In this document: positions 38,042 through 46,618 of the stretch, in pieces
Position numbering within the stretch: position 1 is the first letter of the stretch
How the letters are laid out: each line of letters opens with the position of its first letter
Origin: an uncultured Muribaculaceae bacterium
GTDB taxonomy: Bacteria > Bacteroidota > Bacteroidia > Bacteroidales > Muribaculaceae
Direction: 5' to 3'
Length of the DNA: 64,000 bases
Assembly: GCA_910587545.1 (NCBI GenBank)
Contig: CAJUMI010000001.1
Span: 20,028 to 84,027 of the forward strand
The notes under the pieces: model-generated
Told to the model about the DNA's origin: nothing
Database searches by the model: none
What the model saw: only the letters and a program-made list of their open reading frames with translations
Translations under genes and position numbers: made by a program

Positions 38042-38686
38042 TTACAGTCCATCATCTTCGAAGTCGATCGCATCGACGGCCTCATCGATCGCAATGTCGA
38101 GCCGGTCAGTGTCAAAGGTATTGACTGGAGCCGTGCCCACCTCAAGGGTGATCGACGCGGTCACGGGAAACGATGTGCCGACAGAAAGCGGTTTGCCGTC
38201 GGCATAGGCGCGCTCGACGAGATCGGGGTACTGCGACGGGACACTGACCATGCGGATCGAGGTCACGCCCAGTCCTTCGAGATAGCTGACCGCCTGACGC
38301 GACGAAACACCGGTCACAGGCATGGCCACAGTGACCTGCTTGGGCGAAAAGGCTGTTACGGTCACATAAACCTGGCGCCCCTGCTTGACCACCGATCCGG
38401 CACGCGGCCACGACTCCACGACTGTGCCGGGACGGGCATTGCGGTCATAGATCGAGTCTGAGATCTCGACGGTCAGATCATTCTCGGCCAGCGTCAGACG
38501 AGCCTGTTCGAAAGACAGTCCTTTTACGGGGGGAACCGTCGATGACGAGCCGTGATTGGTCCAAGAATCAAGGAAAAGCAACGCACCCCAGACAAGGATA
38601 CATGCAACCATGAAAATCAGCAGCAGATTTGCCACTATAGGGTGATCGGCGAAAAATCGCTTAATTTTAGAGATTGAGTCGTTCAT
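38042..38686 (-). CDS. PASTA-domain membrane protein
   Basis: A 214-residue protein started at the ATG at 38686. One membrane helix (about 17-38, VANLLLIFMVACILVWGALLF) is followed by two or three PASTA repeats in the periplasm: VPPVKGLSFEQARLTLAEND then SWPRAGSVVKQGRQVYVTVT, and a degenerate copy (VAMPVTGVSSRQAVSYLEGL). PASTA domains bind peptidoglycan or lipid II-like ligands. There is no kinase domain, so this is a lone PASTA protein, as usually found before rluD in Bacteroidetes. The acidic C-terminal tail is of unknown role. Confidence 0.88.
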   Translation of the reverse strand: MNDSISKIKRFFADHPIVANLLLIFMVACILVWGALLFLDSWTNHGSSSTVPPVKGLSFEQARLTLAENDLTVEISDSIYDRNARPGTVVESWPRAGSVVKQGRQVYVTVTAFSPKQVTVAMPVTGVSSRQAVSYLEGLGVTSIRMVSVPSQYPDLVERAYADGKPLSVGTSFPVTASITLEVGTAPVNTFDTDRLDIAIDEAVDAIDFEDDGL

Positions 38687-38694
38687 ATTGTCTG

Positions 38695-38726
38695 CAAAGT
38701 TAGCAAGTTCGATCAAATTACACAAT
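38695..38726 (-). promoter_or_regulatory. Probable promoter of the PASTA gene
   Basis: On the minus strand, ATTG at 38726-38723, 20 bases, TAACTTTG at 38702-38695. The start site would lie only about 4 bases before the ATG at 38686, giving a nearly leaderless message. Confidence 0.5.
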
Positions 38727-38880
38727 AGATATATCACATTCAATCCACATTATAAAAGCTGTTCCAAGAAGTTAACAGATAATAAATAAACGGCAAGCAA
38801 ATAAACCCACAGACATTAAAACCGTCAGATAAACAAAACAAATCAATAATCAAACTAATCTACAAAACAGAAAACGAATT

Positions 38881-39366
38881 ATGAAAACAAAAATTTTAGC
38901 ACTCGCAGCAATCCTTCTTGCAGGCAGTTCGGCGGTTTCATTCGCGGCAAACGACAACAACACCGTAGCTCCCGACTCAAAGGAATGCAAATACAAGCAG
39001 AATAAAGACAACAAAAGATGCCCCGCGTTCAATCCTTTCGAAGGTCTGAATCTCTCGGCCGACCAACAGGCTAAAATAGAAGCTCTCAGACCTCAGGGCA
39101 AATGTGACGGAACACAAAAACAGAAATGCAACAATAAATCGGACAAATGTCCTTTAGATCGGGCGACCAAAGTCGACCGCCGTCAGGCTAAACGCGACTA
39201 TCTTGCAAAGGTGAAGGCGATTCTGACTCCTGAGCAATATGTGAGTTTCCTCGAAAACTTAGCAGTATCGGGCCACAATAGAGCAAACGGCAATTTCAGG
39301 CATCATAAAGACGGAAAGCGTCATCAAGGCGAAAGGGCTCAGAAACCTGCCGAACAGCGTAAATAA
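38881..39366 (+). CDS. Cysteine-containing Spy/CpxP-like periplasmic protein
   Basis: A 161-residue exported protein: signal peptide about 1-23 (MKTKILALAAILLAGSSA), then a short, highly basic domain. The segments LSADQQAKIEALR and LTPEQYVSFLENL resemble the LTPEQ helices of Spy/CpxP and DUF4890 proteins, small periplasmic chaperones or metal-stress proteins. It also has Cys36, Cys47, Cys75, Cys83 and Cys90, an odd number not expected in a Spy-like fold, and a His/Lys/Arg-rich tail. Metal binding is therefore possible but not shown. It stands alone between divergent and convergent neighbours. Confidence 0.7.
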   Translation: MKTKILALAAILLAGSSAVSFAANDNNTVAPDSKECKYKQNKDNKRCPAFNPFEGLNLSADQQAKIEALRPQGKCDGTQKQKCNNKSDKCPLDRATKVDRRQAKRDYLAKVKAILTPEQYVSFLENLAVSGHNRANGNFRHHKDGKRHQGERAQKPAEQRK

Positions 39367-39390
39367 ATTTCTTAATGTTCGACATAAGCG

Positions 39391-39428
39391 CGCCCCGAAA
39401 GTTTTGTGACATCAGAACTTTCGGGGCG
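39391..39428. terminator. Inverted repeat between convergent genes
   Basis: CGCCCCGAAAGTT at 39391-39403 pairs perfectly with AACTTTCGGGGCG at 39416-39428 (13 bp, 12-base loop). It sits between the ends of the Spy-like gene and the ClC gene, so it may end both transcripts, though neither side has a clean T-run. Confidence 0.6.
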
Positions 39429-39470
39429 TAGTCTATATGAATACCGGCAACATGCTTTTTATCTCCCAAT

Positions 39471-41297
39471 TCAATCTTCGCAATAGTGGCGGAGCACACG
39501 GCGGTAGGAATTGAAAATCTTGCTTTTGCTTACAAAACCGATGTAACGGCCGTTTTCGACAACAGGAAGATTCCAGGCACCTGTATCGTCGAAGATCTTC
39601 ATCACCTTGTCCATGCTTTCGCCCACTTCGATCTTGGCCGGCGGTATGGCCATGAATTTATTGACATACATCTTGCGGTAGAGGTCGGGGCGGAACATGA
39701 TGTTGCGTATATCGTCAAGCAGGACGACGCCGAGCAGTCGGCCGCCGTCGTCGACGACGGGGAAAAGGTTGCGGTTTGATCTTGAGATTGTGTCGACCAT
39801 GTCTTTAAGCGACATTTCAGGGCGCACCTCGAGGAAGTCACGTTCGATGACACTGTCCATCTTGAGCAAAGTCAGGACGGCCTTATCCTTCTCGTGGGTG
39901 AGAAGTTCGCCTCGTTTGGCCAGACGCATGGTGTAGATACTATAAGGCTCGAAAATCTTAATGGTGCCGTAGGATATGGTCGACACGATGAGCAGCGGCA
40001 GAAAAAGATCGTAGCCGCCCGTGAGTTCGGCGGTCAAGAATATGGCCATGAGCGGCGCATGCATCACCCCGCTCATCACTCCGGCCATGCCTATGAGAGC
40101 GAAGTTCTTTGTCGAGAGCGCCGTGTCGAAACCGATCAGATTGGCAACGTATGCAAAAAGGAAGCCGGCCATACAACCGACGTAGAGCGACGGGGCGAAT
40201 GTACCGCCAACACCACCTGCGCCATTTGTGGCAGACGTTGCAAAAGCCTTGGTAAGGATGATAAGGGCGATAAAGAGTATGATAAACCACACCTGATTGC
40301 GGTCGCCATAGAACAGCGAACCGTTGACGATCGACGACGGATCGCCGTTGAGCAGACCGATTATCGATCCGTAACCCTCGCCGTATAGAGGCGGAAAGAT
40401 AAACACCAGCGCCGACAGAATAAGGCATCCGATCAGGGTTTTGGTCCAGGGATTCTTAAAGCGATGGAAGAAATTCTCCATCATGTTCATGGCGCGTGTG
40501 AAATAAAGCGACACAAGCCCGCAGAACACACCGAGTAGCACGACATAGGGTATTTTGGCCATATAGAATTCCTCACTCTGGATGAAAAAGAATTCGAAAT
40601 CATAGCCTGTGTACATATAGGCCATAGTGGCGCTCGTTATCGATGCGATGAGCAGAGGCATGACCGACACCGCGGTCAGATCGAGCATCAGAACCTCGAG
40701 TGTGAAAAGCATGCCTGCGATCGGCGCCTTGAATATGCCGGCAATGCCTGCGGCCGCACCGCAACCAACAAGTATCATCAGAGTGCGTGGCGACATCCTG
40801 AAAAGCTGACCTATGTTGGAGCCTATCGCAGCTCCCGTAAACACTATCGGCCCCTCGGCTCCTACGGATCCGCCGAAACCTATGGTCACAGAACTGGCCA
40901 CAACCGATGTCCAGATGTTGTGGCGCTTCAGCCGGCTTTTGTTTTGCGAGATGGCGTAGAGTACCCGCGTCACGCCGTGGCTGATATTGTCCTTGACGAC
41001 GTAACGGACAAAAAGCGCCGACAGCACGACACCTATCGCCGGTAAGATTATGTAGACATAATTTCCCACGCTTATGTTGACCCTTGAGGTCAGCGCGGTG
41101 GATATAAAATGGATGGCGACTTTGAGCACAATAGCCGCAAGGCCGCCGAAGATGCCGACAAGGAAGGCCACGAAAAGGATAAATGTGCGGTCATTGACAT
41201 GTTTCTCGCGCCATAGCAGGAAGCGCATGAACATCTCATGTAAACCATTTTCTTTTTTCTGGGGTTCTTCTATCGGGGATGTAGATGCTTCTGTCAT
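39471..41297 (-). CDS. ClC-family chloride channel/antiporter with CBS domains
   Basis: A 608-residue membrane protein. ClC selectivity motifs are present: GFGGSVGAEGPIVFTG, GIFKAPIAGMLF and the later NGAGGVGGTFAPSLYVG. About 11 membrane helices occupy residues 40-440. Two CBS domains follow (about 475-600; IERDFLEVRPEMSLKDMVDT and VNKFMAIPPAKIEVGESMDK), which probably bind adenine nucleotides and regulate the channel. The gating glutamate is conserved as Glu in VGAEGP. Its start overlaps the stop of the sugar transferase gene by 4 bases (ATGA). Confidence 0.94.
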   Translation of the reverse strand: MTEASTSPIEEPQKKENGLHEMFMRFLLWREKHVNDRTFILFVAFLVGIFGGLAAIVLKVAIHFISTALTSRVNISVGNYVYIILPAIGVVLSALFVRYVVKDNISHGVTRVLYAISQNKSRLKRHNIWTSVVASSVTIGFGGSVGAEGPIVFTGAAIGSNIGQLFRMSPRTLMILVGCGAAAGIAGIFKAPIAGMLFTLEVLMLDLTAVSVMPLLIASITSATMAYMYTGYDFEFFFIQSEEFYMAKIPYVVLLGVFCGLVSLYFTRAMNMMENFFHRFKNPWTKTLIGCLILSALVFIFPPLYGEGYGSIIGLLNGDPSSIVNGSLFYGDRNQVWFIILFIALIILTKAFATSATNGAGGVGGTFAPSLYVGCMAGFLFAYVANLIGFDTALSTKNFALIGMAGVMSGVMHAPLMAIFLTAELTGGYDLFLPLLIVSTISYGTIKIFEPYSIYTMRLAKRGELLTHEKDKAVLTLLKMDSVIERDFLEVRPEMSLKDMVDTISRSNRNLFPVVDDGGRLLGVVLLDDIRNIMFRPDLYRKMYVNKFMAIPPAKIEVGESMDKVMKIFDDTGAWNLPVVENGRYIGFVSKSKIFNSYRRVLRHYCED

Positions 41298-42706
41298 ATA
41301 CCTTTGCCGGATATAACCGTATTGACGGTGTGAAACAATATTCTCAGATCAAGCGAAAAAGAAATATTCTCTATATACAGGAGATCGAAGCAGAGGCGTT
41401 CGGCCATCTGCTCAATGCTGGACGCATAGCCATATTTGACCATGCCGAGCGATGTAAGCCCCGGACGTACGTTGTGGATCGTACAAGCGGCAGGCTCTAC
41501 TTTCAGAAGATGCTCTAGATAATAAGCCCGTTCGGGACGCGGACCCACGAGCGACATGTCGCCACAGAGAACGTTCCAGAACTGAGGCAGCTCGTCCAGA
41601 CGATATCTGCGCAGAAAGCGTCCCACGCGTGTCACTCTGCTGTCATGGTCAGAACTCAGAGCCGGGCCATCGACCTCGGCCTCTACAATCATCGAACGGA
41701 ACTTAATGATGCTGAATTCCTTTCGGTGAAGCCCTACCCTGCGCTGACGATAAAAGACCGGACCTGCAGAATCACGTCTGATCAGCAAAGCGATGATCAG
41801 TCCGACGGGTATCAGCGCTATCAAGGCCAACGAAGCCACGATTATATCGCCTATTCTCTTGAGATTGGCTGCAGCATGCGACAAACCGGGAGTCGTGATG
41901 TCGACAAGAGGTTCGCCGACGATGTTGCTCAGCCTAGGACGCGAAGTGACGATGTTATAGAAGTCAAACGGCAACAATATCGTGATGCCGAAAGGTATCA
42001 AGCGGTTGATCGTGTCAATCGAGCGGTCACGGTCGTCACGAGTAGCAAGTATGACAAACGATTTGACATTCCGGCTGTCAATAGCCTGCACAAGGTTCTC
42101 TGAAGAGATCAGAGGATAGATTGTTGGGACTACCTCAGTCGTAGAGACACTGTCGACGATACCGACCACGCGGTATCCCATACGGCTGTTGTTTTTCTCA
42201 AGCCGCGCGGCATAAGCATCGGCCTCGGCGACAGGACCGACAACGATCACATTATATGTGTCGGCTCCGTCGACCGCACGCTTTCGCAGCAACGATCTGA
42301 CAGCCGCACGCAACAATGTGACCATGACAAAAAACGCCATCCATAACGCGAGCAGCAGGCTGTAGTGGAGACTTCGCTCATTAAAATTATCGTTGACCAT
42401 GATGGCGAAATAAATCACAAGCGAACCTAACGCCGAACCGAGAGCCGCATTGGTCGCGAGTTCATAGCGCGATTTGTACAGCGGATCATTATAGAAGCCC
42501 AGAAGTGCGAAGATCGCCAACATGACTGCCGGAAATGCCAGATAGCTCAGCTCCACATACGGATCGGCTGACCACTCGGCGAAACCGATATCTCCGCCGT
42601 TATGGATGCGCAGATGACGTACGAAGTTAAACAGCAATGTTGCAGCCTCGCAGGCCAATAAGTCGCCTGCGACATACATGATGCGCTGTTTTGCCGAGAC
42701 CTTCAT
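41294..42706 (-). CDS. Polyprenyl-phosphate sugar-1-phosphate transferase
   Basis: A 470-residue initiating glycosyltransferase of the WbaP/bacterial sugar transferase type. Four or five membrane helices (to about 130) and a nucleotide-fold middle domain (NVIVVGPVAEADAYAARLE) precede the catalytic C-terminus: a re-entrant helix (IIVASLALIALIPVGLIIALL), then FYRQRRVGLHRKEFSIIKFR and the conserved RRYRLDELPQFWNVLCGDMS then LVGPRPE. It transfers a sugar phosphate from a nucleotide sugar to undecaprenyl phosphate, the first step of exopolysaccharide or O-antigen units. No other glycan genes are adjacent. Confidence 0.92.
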   Translation of the reverse strand: MKVSAKQRIMYVAGDLLACEAATLLFNFVRHLRIHNGGDIGFAEWSADPYVELSYLAFPAVMLAIFALLGFYNDPLYKSRYELATNAALGSALGSLVIYFAIMVNDNFNERSLHYSLLLALWMAFFVMVTLLRAAVRSLLRKRAVDGADTYNVIVVGPVAEADAYAARLEKNNSRMGYRVVGIVDSVSTTEVVPTIYPLISSENLVQAIDSRNVKSFVILATRDDRDRSIDTINRLIPFGITILLPFDFYNIVTSRPRLSNIVGEPLVDITTPGLSHAAANLKRIGDIIVASLALIALIPVGLIIALLIRRDSAGPVFYRQRRVGLHRKEFSIIKFRSMIVEAEVDGPALSSDHDSRVTRVGRFLRRYRLDELPQFWNVLCGDMSLVGPRPERAYYLEHLLKVEPAACTIHNVRPGLTSLGMVKYGYASSIEQMAERLCFDLLYIENISFSLDLRILFHTVNTVISGKGI

Positions 42707-42726
42707 ATATCAACCGGTTCTATATA

Positions 42727-43302
42727 TTATTTCCTCAATATAGTTATGACTCCGCCCGACGACAGTTTGATGACCGTCGACGGTTTGGATGCCCACGGCT
42801 TGTCACGTCCCGTCAGACACACATAGTCAACCGCCTTGAGAAGGTCGGGGTCAATTTCATCGAAACTCCGGGGCGACGTAGCCCCGCTGATATTGATGGA
42901 GGTAGAAACCAACGGGCGGCGGAAACGCCGACAAAGCTCTTTTGAGAATACTTCAGACGTGATGCGAACCCCTATGCTCCCGTCAGGAGCAAGCAATTCG
43001 GGGGCGACTCCCACTCCGCGGTCATAAACGATCGTCATGGGGTCAACGGCCACATCGATCAACTGATAGGCGACTTCGGGCACCTCGTCGACCACTCGTT
43101 CAAGTGCTGCAACAGAGTCGACCAAAGTGATCAACGCCTTGGAGTCAGTCCGCTGTTTGAGATCGTAAACACGCCTGACCGCCTTACTGTCGGTTGCATC
43201 ACAGCCTATTCCCCAGACAGTGTCGGTAGGATAGATTATGATCCCACCACGCCTGAGAACGTCCAGACAATCTTTCAGATCCTTGTTCACTTCTTCGTTC
43301 AT
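42727..43302 (-). CDS. tsaC: L-threonylcarbamoyladenylate synthase
   Basis: A 191-residue YrdC/Sua5-domain enzyme that makes threonylcarbamoyl-AMP for the t6A modification at position 37 of tRNAs. The nucleotide-binding signature YPTDTVWGIGCDATD and VYDLKQRTDSKAL (KxR..S) are clear, as is TSINISGA near the end. The ATG at 43302 is chosen over a TTG nine codons upstream because the promoter predicts transcription starting near 43322. It is of the short TsaC type rather than the longer Sua5. The sugar transferase gene follows after 20 bases. Confidence 0.93.
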   Translation of the reverse strand: MNEEVNKDLKDCLDVLRRGGIIIYPTDTVWGIGCDATDSKAVRRVYDLKQRTDSKALITLVDSVAALERVVDEVPEVAYQLIDVAVDPMTIVYDRGVGVAPELLAPDGSIGVRITSEVFSKELCRRFRRPLVSTSINISGATSPRSFDEIDPDLLKAVDYVCLTGRDKPWASKPSTVIKLSSGGVITILRK

Positions 43303-43326
43303 ACCTGTGATAATAATCGTTTCGCA

Positions 43327-43356
43327 CAAAGTTAATCAATTTTTATGATTTACAAA
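43327..43356 (-). promoter_or_regulatory. Promoter of the tsaC operon
   Basis: On the minus strand, TTTG at 43356-43353, 18 bases, TAACTTTG at 43334-43327. The leader to the ATG at 43302 would be about 20 bases. Confidence 0.68.
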
Positions 43357-43604
43357 TCAGCGTCATAGTGGCCTGCATCAAGCCCTCAGTCGCCCGCTAA
43401 GATATAAACATCTATCTATCAGCCACTCCAATCGGCCAATCGCCATCCGCATACAGCCTTAAATAATAACAAATGTTAAAATCAAACTTTAGATTAAACC
43501 CTCGACCTTTGACACAGTCATAAAGACAAACGATGTTAATAGCTTTTTCATAAACACTTTTCGTATATATACGTAATTAATAGACTAACTTTTTGATTAA
43601 ATAT

Positions 43605-43646
43605 AGATGCCACCGACTCGTGAAGAATCGGGGCATCTGTTTTTTT
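43605..43646 (+). terminator. Intrinsic terminator without a preceding gene
   Basis: AGATGCC and CCGA (43605-43616, one bulged A) pair with TCGGGGCATCT at 43628-43638, and a run of seven T follows at 43640-43646. It is oriented rightward. The only gene to its left, tsaC, runs away from it, and the promoter of cdsA lies to its right, so it must end a short RNA that starts in 43335-43590, or nothing. This 492-base region (43303-43794) otherwise holds the two flanking promoters, the palindrome below and AT-rich sequence. Confidence 0.78.
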
Positions 43647-43666
43647 AGCCTCCCGTTCCCAGATAT

Positions 43667-43682
43667 TGCTTCGTACGAAGCA
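43667..43682. promoter_or_regulatory. 16-bp perfect palindrome upstream of cdsA
   Basis: TGCTTCGTACGAAGCA is self-complementary over all 16 bases and lies 43 bases before the -33 box of the cdsA promoter. It has the form of an operator for a dimeric regulator. No regulator can be named. Confidence 0.5.
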
Positions 43683-43724
43683 TGTCTGTTCTTGAAGCGA
43701 AAAGTCGTAATTTTTGTGCCGTAT

Positions 43725-43758
43725 TTTGACTGTCGAAATAAAAATATCGCTAAATTTG
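43725..43758 (+). promoter_or_regulatory. Promoter of cdsA
   Basis: TTTG at 43725-43728, 22 bases, TAAATTTG at 43751-43758. The -7 box is a full match, the spacer slightly long. Confidence 0.55.
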
Positions 43759-43794
43759 CCAACGATAAGCACTAATCGCTCTGTCATTAAATGA

Positions 43795-44649
43795 ATGAAA
43801 AATATAGTCACACGCTCGATCTCTGGCATAATATATGTGGCGCTCATCATCTGCGCCCTGCTCGCCGGCCCCGACTGGTTTATGGCGCTCGCCACTCTGT
43901 TTGCCCTGCTCGCAGTACTCGAATTTCAGAAACTCACGGACCGCGGCAGTAAACCCGACACCATCACACTGCTGATAAGGACCCTTGACATCGCTGCCGC
44001 CACGGGGCTGTGTCTTGCTTCGTACTCCGACATCAGTTTCGTTTTCTTCGACGGTTTGGCTCTTGGGGCATATCTGCTGATCAGACTTGTCCTCGCCCTT
44101 TATGACCGCCGATCCGACGCCTTTGCGGCTGTCGGGCGATCGGTGATGTCGGTGATGTATATCGGTCTTCCTCTGTCGCTCGCAGCCTTGGCCGACCGTG
44201 TCACCCACGGCAACAGCCTCACCGACCACCTGATGCTCATCATGTTTATAATGATATGGCTCAACGACACCGGCGCCTACTGCATCGGCAGCCTGCTGGG
44301 ACATCACCGTCTGTTTCCGCGACTATCGCCAAAAAAGTCATGGGAAGGCTTCTGGGGCGGCATGCTGTTCTGCGTCATGGCTGGCGTTGCCTGCTATTTC
44401 GCACTCAGCCCCGACGGAGCAATGCTGTCAGGGCAAGACTCTCTTGCCGCATGGATCGGACTCGGAATGACCGTATGTGTTTTCTCTACCTGGGGAGACC
44501 TCTTTGAATCTCTGATCAAACGTACTCTGGGAGTCAAGGACTCCGGCACCCTCATACCCGGCCATGGCGGCATACTTGACCGCATCGACTCGCTGCTGCT
44601 AGCCGCTCCCGCGACATTCATTTACGCATTTTTAACCGGGATGCTTTAA
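43795..44649 (+). CDS. cdsA: Phosphatidate cytidylyltransferase
   Basis: A 284-residue membrane protein with about seven helices. The CDP-diglyceride synthase signature is intact near the C-terminus: GDLFESLIKRTLGVKDSG then PGHGGILDRIDS. It makes CDP-diacylglycerol from phosphatidate and CTP at the inner membrane, the branch point for all phospholipids. An ATG 4 bases upstream is out of frame. It has its own promoter. Confidence 0.95.
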   Translation: MKNIVTRSISGIIYVALIICALLAGPDWFMALATLFALLAVLEFQKLTDRGSKPDTITLLIRTLDIAAATGLCLASYSDISFVFFDGLALGAYLLIRLVLALYDRRSDAFAAVGRSVMSVMYIGLPLSLAALADRVTHGNSLTDHLMLIMFIMIWLNDTGAYCIGSLLGHHRLFPRLSPKKSWEGFWGGMLFCVMAGVACYFALSPDGAMLSGQDSLAAWIGLGMTVCVFSTWGDLFESLIKRTLGVKDSGTLIPGHGGILDRIDSLLLAAPATFIYAFLTGML

Positions 44650-44676
44650 CCATAGACAAACATTCATGCCGATAAA

Positions 44677-44708
44677 GTTGTATAACTAACGACAAAAGAT
44701 TACCTTTG
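44677..44708 (+). promoter_or_regulatory. Promoter of the phosphohexomutase gene
   Basis: GTTG at 44677-44680, 20 bases, TACCTTTG at 44701-44708. Only the first base of the -33 box departs from consensus. Confidence 0.6.
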
Positions 44709-44759
44709 CCTTAACATAATTAACATAAGAAAATATAACCATTTCCCCAACATAACCAT

Positions 44760-46511
44760 ATGGAAAATCAAGATCTCCTTCTATTGGAAGTTACCAAGAG
44801 AGCACAAACATGGCTACAGGACGGCTATGACGAAGAAACCCGCAAGGAAGTAAAGCGCATGCTTGACGCCGACGACAAGACCGAGCTGATCGAATCGTTC
44901 TACAGAGACCTCGAATTCGGCACAGGCGGCCTGCGAGGCATCATGGGAGCCGGTACAAACAGAATGAATATCTACACCGTCGGCTCGGCCACACAAGGTC
45001 TGGCAAACTATCTCAAAGAAGCATTCAAGGAATTGTCCGAAATCAAGGTAGTTGTCGGACACGACGTGCGCAATAACTCACGCAAATTCGCTGAAATCGT
45101 CGCCAACATATTCTCAGCCAACGGCATAAAAGTATATCTTTTTGACAGTTTCCGCCCGACGCCCGAACTTTCATTCGCCATCCGCGAATTAGGCTGCCAG
45201 AGCGGCGTCAATATCACGGCATCACACAATCCCAAGATCTACAACGGCTATAAGGCTTATTGGAGCGACGGTGCACAGATCATCGCGCCCCACGACGTTA
45301 ATATTATCGACCACGTCAACCGCATCAAAGACGTCAAGGACATCAAATTCCAAGGCGATCCAGCCAAAATCGAGATCATCGGCGACGCCATGGACGAGGC
45401 TTTTCTCAAAGCCATCAAGACATTGTCGCTCGACCCGGATGTGATCAAGCGTCACGCCGACCTCAAGATCGTCTACACCCCGATCCATGGTACAGGCGTG
45501 AAACTTATCCCCGAATCACTCCGCCGCTGGGGCTTCACCAACATAATCCATGTTCCGGAACAGGATATCACCTCGGGCGACTTCCCCACAGTCGACTCAC
45601 CCAACCCCGAAAATCCCTCGGCAATGGCAATGGCGATCGCCAAAGCAAAGGAAGTCGAGGCTGACCTCGTCGTGGCCTCTGACCCCGACGCCGACCGCAT
45701 CGGCTGCGTGATCCGTGACAACGACGGAGAATACCAACTCATCAACGGCAACCAGATCGTAATGATCCTGCTCAACTATATCATGCGCCGCAAACGCGAG
45801 ATGGGACTGCTCGACGGAAGCGAATACGTCGTCAAGACCATCGTGACCACAGAAACCATCAAGGCTATCGCCGACAACTACGGCATCAAGATGTTTGACT
45901 GCTACACAGGCTTCAAATGGATCGCATCTGTCATCCGCGACCTCGAAGGCAAGATGAAATATCTCGGCGGCGGCGAAGAGAGCTACGGCTTCCTGGCCGA
46001 AGACTTCTGCCGCGATAAAGACTCGGTATCGGCGATCTCGCTTATGGCCGAGATCTGCGCGTGGGCCAAGGATCAGGGCATGGACTTCAACGAAATGCTT
46101 CAGGACATCTACATCAAGAACGGCTATTCCCACGAAGTCGGTGTCTCAGTTGTCCGCGAAGGCAAGAAGGGTGCCGAAGAGATTGTGCAGATGATGAAAG
46201 ACTTCCGCAACAACCCGCCAAAATCGCTCGGCGGCAGTCAGGTTGTCACCATCAAGGATTATTCAGACCTCAACTGCAAGAATGTCACCACAGGCGAAGT
46301 CGCCAAGATGGATTTCCCCACCACGAGCAACGTGCTCCAGTTCTTCACCGAAGACGGTTCGAAAGTGTCAATCCGGCCTTCAGGCACAGAGCCCAAGATC
46401 AAGTTCTACATGGAAGTCCATGGCACACTCAAGGACAAGGCCGACTACGCCCGCGCCAACCGTGACGCCGATGCCAAGATAGAAGCCCTGAAAAAAGATC
46501 TCGGCATTTGA
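44760..46511 (+). CDS. Phosphoglucomutase/phosphomannomutase family enzyme
   Basis: A 583-residue alpha-D-phosphohexomutase. The phosphoserine loop TASHNPKIYNGYK places the catalytic Ser at 155; the metal-binding loop is DPDADRIG; the sugar-binding loop is GGGEESYG; the phosphate-binding loop is RPSGTEPKIKFY. The length and PTPELSFAIREL match the long PGM type common in Bacteroidetes and Firmicutes (Pgm2-like). It interconverts hexose 1- and 6-phosphates for glycogen, envelope sugars and glycolysis. Substrate preference between glucose and mannose phosphates cannot be read here. Confidence 0.94.
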   Translation: MENQDLLLLEVTKRAQTWLQDGYDEETRKEVKRMLDADDKTELIESFYRDLEFGTGGLRGIMGAGTNRMNIYTVGSATQGLANYLKEAFKELSEIKVVVGHDVRNNSRKFAEIVANIFSANGIKVYLFDSFRPTPELSFAIRELGCQSGVNITASHNPKIYNGYKAYWSDGAQIIAPHDVNIIDHVNRIKDVKDIKFQGDPAKIEIIGDAMDEAFLKAIKTLSLDPDVIKRHADLKIVYTPIHGTGVKLIPESLRRWGFTNIIHVPEQDITSGDFPTVDSPNPENPSAMAMAIAKAKEVEADLVVASDPDADRIGCVIRDNDGEYQLINGNQIVMILLNYIMRRKREMGLLDGSEYVVKTIVTTETIKAIADNYGIKMFDCYTGFKWIASVIRDLEGKMKYLGGGEESYGFLAEDFCRDKDSVSAISLMAEICAWAKDQGMDFNEMLQDIYIKNGYSHEVGVSVVREGKKGAEEIVQMMKDFRNNPPKSLGGSQVVTIKDYSDLNCKNVTTGEVAKMDFPTTSNVLQFFTEDGSKVSIRPSGTEPKIKFYMEVHGTLKDKADYARANRDADAKIEALKKDLGI

Positions 46512-46536
46512 CAACACAACCATAACAGACTTACAC

Positions 46537-46582
46537 ACCGGAGCTTACGCAGCAACAAGCCGCATAAGCCCCGGTTGGTTTT
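46537..46582 (+). terminator. Terminator after the phosphohexomutase gene
   Basis: ACCGGAGCTTACGC (from 46537) pairs with GCATAAGCCCCGGT (ending 46575), 12 of 14 positions, followed by TGGTTTT. Confidence 0.62.
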
Positions 46583-46618
46583 AAAGGGGTCGACAATAAA
46601 CCTATAATTATTATCAGC

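Noticed and set aside
43607..43648. 13-codon frame (MPPTREESGHLFF) inside the orphan terminator
   Set aside because: Its start and stop fall in the stem and T-run, so it is explained by the terminator sequence; no sign of a leader peptide.
43548..43895. Minus-strand frame of 115 codons before cdsA
   Set aside because: Crosses the palindrome, the terminator and the cdsA start, with no recognisable protein features.
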